This document shows, one piece after another, positions 31,036 to 35,000 of a stretch of 35,000 nt of DNA. Position 1 is the first letter of the stretch. The number at the start of each line of letters is the position of its first letter. The stretch is taken from positions 85,001-120,000 of the forward strand of contig JAXCGZ010020873.1 of assembly GCA_037179515.1 (NCBI GenBank), given 5' to 3'. The DNA is from Halocaridina rubra (Eukaryota > Arthropoda > Malacostraca > Decapoda > Atyidae). Position numbers and translations under genes: made by a program. Under the pieces are notes generated by a model that worked only from the letters and a program-made list of their open reading frames with translations, was not told where the DNA came from and did not search any database.

Positions 31036-31584
31036 AATTATCTAATTGTATTACCCAATTTTGCTTACGGGAAAGAGCCCCATGCTCATAATTTCCCGTC
31101 TCCTGGTCGGTTCCATTTTTGTACTTTAGAGATGCTTTTCATACTTGTCCTTAAAACTGTGGATTGAGTTACCATTAACTACTTCCTCGCTTAGCGAATT
31201 CCAATCATCAACTACTCCTACACTAAAAAAGTACTTCCTTGCATCCTGCAAAGAAGTTTTCATGCGAAGCTTCAAACTATGACCTCTAGTTCTAGTGCCA
31301 ACCAAACCAAAATATCGATCCCTATCCACTCTGTCATAACCATGAAGGAATTTAAAAACCGTCACCATGTACCCCCTCATTCTTCTAGCTTCGAGTGATA
31401 ATGAGATTAATTCCCTCAGCCTCTCCTCATAATTGAGTATGCGTATTTCTCGCTCCAGTTTCGTGGCATTTTTTTGAACTTTTTCCACCTTAACTATTTT
31501 CTTTTTGAAGTGTGGATTCCAAAAGAGTGCTGCATATCCAAGCTTTGGCCACACATAGGTTACATATATATATGGCTGAACATT
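31036..31584 (-). pseudogene. Family X LINE copy G, ORF2 C-terminal part
   Basis: It has two diverged tail units (ATTATCTAATTG, ATTACCCAATTTTG) and the stem-loop with both stems intact but a changed loop. The 142-codon frame 31126-31554 covers PKLGYAALFWNPHFKKKIVK through RRMRGYMVTVFKFLHGYDRV to HSFKDKYEKHL. It is 5' truncated at GAACATT next to (TG)n. The frame is open but covers only the C-terminus. Confidence 0.88.
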
Positions 31585-31633
31585 TGTGTGTGTGTGTGTT
31601 TGTGCTTACCTATGTGTGTGTGTGTGTGTGTGT
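31585..31633. repeat. (TG)n tract with a CTTACCTA remnant
   Basis: This TG run is interrupted at about 31604-31611 by CTTACCTA. That is the core of the family X 14-bp tail repeat, without any further element sequence. Confidence 0.85.
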
Positions 31634-32021
31634 ATGCATAAAATAGAGAAATGCTGTTAGTTTACTAACTCAAGTTCTTTAATTGGCAATTTCAATATAT
31701 GTCATATAGCTCAGACATAGCCGATGTGAAGCCCAGAGTATTACCATCTGATCCATCAAAGAATTTTCTATTTGCATTTGATTCTAAGAGAGCTCTACAT
31801 TTGTTTTTTTTATTGGAAGACAGGAATTAAACTACTGGTCTTTAAAAGGCTTTCGTTTATTTTATGCAAAGAAATTCACATAGAATAAATTGATTTTTTA
31901 ATATTCTGAATGGAAAATTCACAGGTACATATTTCTGTGTTTACTAATGCATCTATATATGTATTTTACATAGAAGTGTATGCATAATTGTATGTATACA
32001 CAAATCACAGGTCACAATATC
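31634..32021. other. AT-rich non-coding stretch
   Basis: No gene or repeat was recognised between the end of the array and the (TATG)n tract. Confidence 0.55.
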
Positions 32022-32043
32022 TTATGTATGTATGTATGCATGT
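32022..32043. repeat. (TATG)n tract, left of copy I
   Basis: About five TATG units with one TGCA change flank the 3' tail of copy I. Confidence 0.9.
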
Positions 32044-32216
32044 ACTTACCTAATTGTACTTACCTAATTGTGTTTACGGGAAAGAGCCCAAAGCTCGTAT
32101 CTTCCCGTCTCCTGGTCGGTTCCATTTTATACTTAGTGATACTTATCATACCTGTCCTTAAAACTATGGATTGAGATAGCATTTACTACCTCCTCGCTAA
32201 GCGAATTCCAATTATC
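32044..32216 (-). mobile_element. Family X LINE copy I, in a (TATG)n tract
   Basis: It has two tail units of the CTTACCTAATTGTA type, an intact stem-loop, and the last codons of ORF2 as far as the GCGAATTCCAATTATC block. It is truncated there and followed at once by (ATGT)n. The flanks on both sides are the same tetranucleotide repeat, not (TG)n. Confidence 0.9.
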
Positions 32217-32241
32217 ATGTATGTATGTATGTATGTATGTT
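32217..32241. repeat. (ATGT)n tract, right of copy I
   Basis: Six tetranucleotide units are in the same phase and strand sense as 32022-32043. Confidence 0.92.
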
Positions 32242-32947
32242 TATGACTTCAATACAAATCCTTACTGTACCATACATAAATAAATAATTAAACATATGAT
32301 TACATCTATAAGTATAGAAAGCTAGATATATGGATGCCTTGAAAAAAGAAATAAAACCATAGGTGGCTACATTATGGCTGGTGTTAAAAATTCTGATAAA
32401 TGATTTTACACCAGCTGCAGTGTTGACTTTATACAACTAAATATCACAACGTGAGATGCCAAAGTGTGTTTATATGAAGGCGAGTCCTTTATATACACCT
32501 CCAGTTAGAGATAAATTTTCATGTTTCATCTTATTCTTAAGAAATAAAGAAAAGTTAAATATGCTTCAATATTCCTTTCCTAAGCTCTGGCACAATTTCA
32601 TGTCATACATTGTCATGTGCTCTTTTACACAGATAGACAGACGATGTCTTTCATGTGAATTGTTCGAAATTTTTGTGATGCGAGATTTGTTGAGAATCAG
32701 AAGCCAGTTCCTGTAAAAAAAAAAAAAATGTACCTCAAAGAGGTCGCGGTGTATTAAATAAGGGATGTCAGAGTAGATGATGTATGACAAGCTAAAATAC
32801 AACATGCCAGAATTTATTTGTTAATATACAGGAAAATAATCTAATTAATCCTATTCGCTGATATCAGATGAATTTCATCTTCATGACTAGGGCAGAAAAT
32901 ATGATCCATCATGTACTTAAGGCAACGTATGTGAACAGGTATTCAAA

Positions 32948-32950
<3 letters not shown>
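32242..32950. other. AT-rich non-coding stretch
   Basis: Only chance-length frames are present (up to 86 codons at 32456-32716, no recognisable motif). There is an A-run at 32716-32728. Confidence 0.5.

Positions 32951-33033
<83 letters not shown>
32951..33033. repeat. (TA)n microsatellite
   Basis: A pure TA tract of about 41 units, bounded by ATCG on the left and TCG on the right. Confidence 0.98.
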
Positions 33034-33035
<2 letters not shown>

Positions 33036-33715
33036 TGAATGCATTAATTAGCTTTTAAACGCCAGTACTGACTATCCGAAAAGGTTCACCATTGATTATC
33101 AGTCTCTATACCACCAGAAATATAAAATATATTGTTCTGTAATATTTGCATTTCAATATAATTTATGCCATTGGAATATTACTAAAACAACGATCTTTTC
33201 ATTACGGATTTCATCTTAAGCTGATTTTATAACAGTTAAGAAATAACTGTTTCTAATCTCAGTCTTGTAGCATTTCAGTAGAAGAATTGTGCCAGAAATA
33301 TATAATATTGGCTTAAAAATATTCGTTTTTAAAGATGTAAAGAAGGAATTTTAGTGCAGTTCATGTCCGTGTCTCTAAAATAGAACACTGACATTTGGAT
33401 TGGAAATGCAGTCGTCATTGTAATTCCAGCTCTCATTATGGACAGATTATTTTTGCATATACTCAGGCTAAAATAATACATGGAAATAATAAATTCATCT
33501 TCTCAATACGAGCATCGTAATCATTTGCTCTCACTAAGAGATAGTTTTGTCAATGAATAATTTTCTTTTACCGCTTTGGTGCCAATAGGCCTAAGGTTAT
33601 TTTACATATTGGTGTTCATTAGCGGCCACTGGTAATATTCAAAGCCAATTTTAATGCCTTCGGTCTAATTCTCATTACATTTATATTTCGGTGTCTGTGC
33701 AATGAGGAATTTATG
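33034..33715. other. AT-rich non-coding stretch
   Basis: No gene, repeat or RNA was recognised. Confidence 0.5.
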
Positions 33716-34165
33716 AGGCCCGATTTCTTAAAGAGTGTAAACCTAGGATACCATATTGTTAGTTAGCTAGAAACGCACAAATGGATTTCATAACCGAATC
33801 TGACGCGGTTCTGTGTATGGCTAGGATCCCGATTTCTTAAACAGTGTAAACCTAGGATACCATATGGTTAGTTAGCTAGACACACACAAATGGATTTCAT
33901 AAACGAATCTGACGCGATTATGTGTATGGCTAGGATCCCGTATGGGATCCTAGCCATACACAGAACCGCGTCAGATGCGTTTATGAAATCCATTTGTGTG
34001 TCTAGCTAACTAACAATATGGTATCCTAGGTTTACACTCTTTAAGAAATCGGGATCCTAGCCATACACAGAATCGCGTCAGATGCGTTTAGGAAATCCAT
34101 TTGTGCGTCTCTAGCTTACTGACAATATGGTATCCAAGGATTACACTGCTTAAGAAATCGGGCCT
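33716..34165. repeat. 450-bp nested inverted repeat (two direct units, then two inverted)
   Basis: The arms 33716-33939 and 33944-34165 are near-perfect reverse complements around a 4-base centre (GTAT, 33940-33943). Each arm holds two direct copies of a unit of about 109 bp that starts CCCGATTTCTTAAA and ends TGTGTATGGCTAGGATC. The four units differ by scattered substitutions and small indels. Outer ends are AGGCCCGATTTCTTAA and its complement. There is no coding content. It could be a MITE or foldback element. A transcript would form a hairpin of roughly 220 bp. Confidence 0.92.
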
Positions 34166-34587
34166 TATATCTCTAGAACATCAGTATTTTTCTGTCCAAA
34201 TGTTGAGAATACTAAAGAATATTATTCGAGTGGCCATCTTCCTATATCCCTTTGAAAATCATAAAAACAATGGTTTCATATTTGCATTTATAACCTATTA
34301 TTTAATAAATATAAAAAAGCTGTCGATGTAGTTGTGCTCTTCTTTGTTCACTTGAACTTACAAAGACTATGACCTGTCCCACACTCTCATCTTCTTGGTT
34401 GCTGTTGTGATATAAGATGATGTCTGTGAAATAATCAGCTGGTTAACAACGATTTATATTCTCCTTCCCATTCACGGACTTCAAAATCTGGTGAAATTGT
34501 TGTCCGTTGGTGCATTCTGAAACTGGTTGTAGGCGATGTTGCATTCAGGATCCATCGAAGCTTTCTCTAGCTGCTTGATCTACAAAT
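34166..34587. other. Non-coding stretch
   Basis: No gene or repeat was recognised to the right of the inverted repeat. Confidence 0.5.
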
Positions 34588-34684
<97 letters not shown>

Positions 34685-34702
34685 TGATGATGATGATGAT
34701 GA
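34588..34702. repeat. (AAT)n then (GAT)n microsatellite
   Basis: (AAT)n runs to about 34681, then about seven GAT units. Confidence 0.98.
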
Positions 34703-35000
34703 AGCCAAGTAATGAAACATGTGTAAAATATTTGGAGTCTCCTTTGGAATGCTTTTAACAGTAATATTATGACATTCAGAAAGAATGCGTTTGATATCAG
34801 CTATCTCGTCATGCGCTTGAATTCTTCAGCTCTTGCTCAACCACCCTTATTAATAGAAATTACTATATATGTTGTAAATATGATGTATATATTATATATT
34901 TTAATTTGTGCTTTTAGATCAACACCTGCTTCGTGGTAGTGATGAGACCTGTTGTTACTCTGCTTAGGAATATCAATGATACATGCAGTGAATTAAACAT
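34703..35000. other. Non-coding stretch to window end
   Basis: Nothing was recognised. Confidence 0.5.

Noticed and set aside
31980..32174. 64-codon plus-strand frame
   Set aside because: It is the antisense of family X copy I.
32456..32805. Frames of 79-86 codons on both strands
   Set aside because: There is no motif, no repeat match and no codon pattern. The length is compatible with chance in AT-rich DNA.
33716..34165. Replication origin or site-specific recombination site
   Set aside because: Nothing but the palindrome itself supports this. A foldback or MITE element is the simpler view.

Overview
This window looks like a piece of an animal nuclear genome made almost entirely of retrotransposon remains and microsatellites. 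No intact host gene, rRNA or convincing functional tRNA gene was found. A decapod crustacean is the best guess. Three things point that way: the extreme density of (TG)n, (TA)n, (AAT)n and (CT)n tracts; several non-LTR retrotransposon lineages in different states of decay; and a dispersed repeat at 24501-24700 and 26881-27080 that I remember, without being able to check, as very common in shrimp and crab sequences. A short (TTAGG)5-like tract, the arthropod telomere unit, fits but proves little.

Layout. 1-2848 holds a broken minus-strand RTE-like LINE (endonuclease plus reverse transcriptase), cut by the window start. 2849-6552 is mostly microsatellite, with a possible tRNA-derived SINE and a cluster of five short 3'-end copies (A1-A5) of a CR1/L2-group LINE, here called family X. 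6553-9894 holds a possible dispersed repeat with a hairpin, an unrecognised coding-like sequence duplicated in tandem with a 358-bp period, a 143-bp element with 9-bp inverted ends, and an LTR-retrotransposon integrase zinc-finger fragment. 9895-31585 is a head-to-tail run of family X copies (A6, B, C, D, D', E, F, F2, G), all on the minus strand. F2 is interrupted by a plus-strand jockey-like LINE (H), and part of F2 plus H is amplified as an exact-looking 2380-bp tandem repeat. 31635-35000 is AT-rich non-coding DNA with one more family X copy in a (TATG)n tract and a 450-bp nested inverted repeat.

How the parts relate. Family X is the organising element. Its copies share a 3' end made of a conserved stem-loop, one or two copies of a 14-bp repeat, and then (CA)n. 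Nearly every 5'-truncated copy also ends directly in (TG)n/(CA)n at its other side. The simplest reading is a LINE that inserts into alternating purine-pyrimidine microsatellites in one orientation. Each insertion would leave a tract that can receive the next, which builds the array. Copy C is the best preserved, with ORF2 open from mid-endonuclease to the C-terminus apart from one nonsense codon. Copies B and F2 preserve parts of ORF1.

All identities are by eye. Clade names (RTE-like, CR1/L2-group, jockey-like) come from motif recognition and should be treated as provisional.
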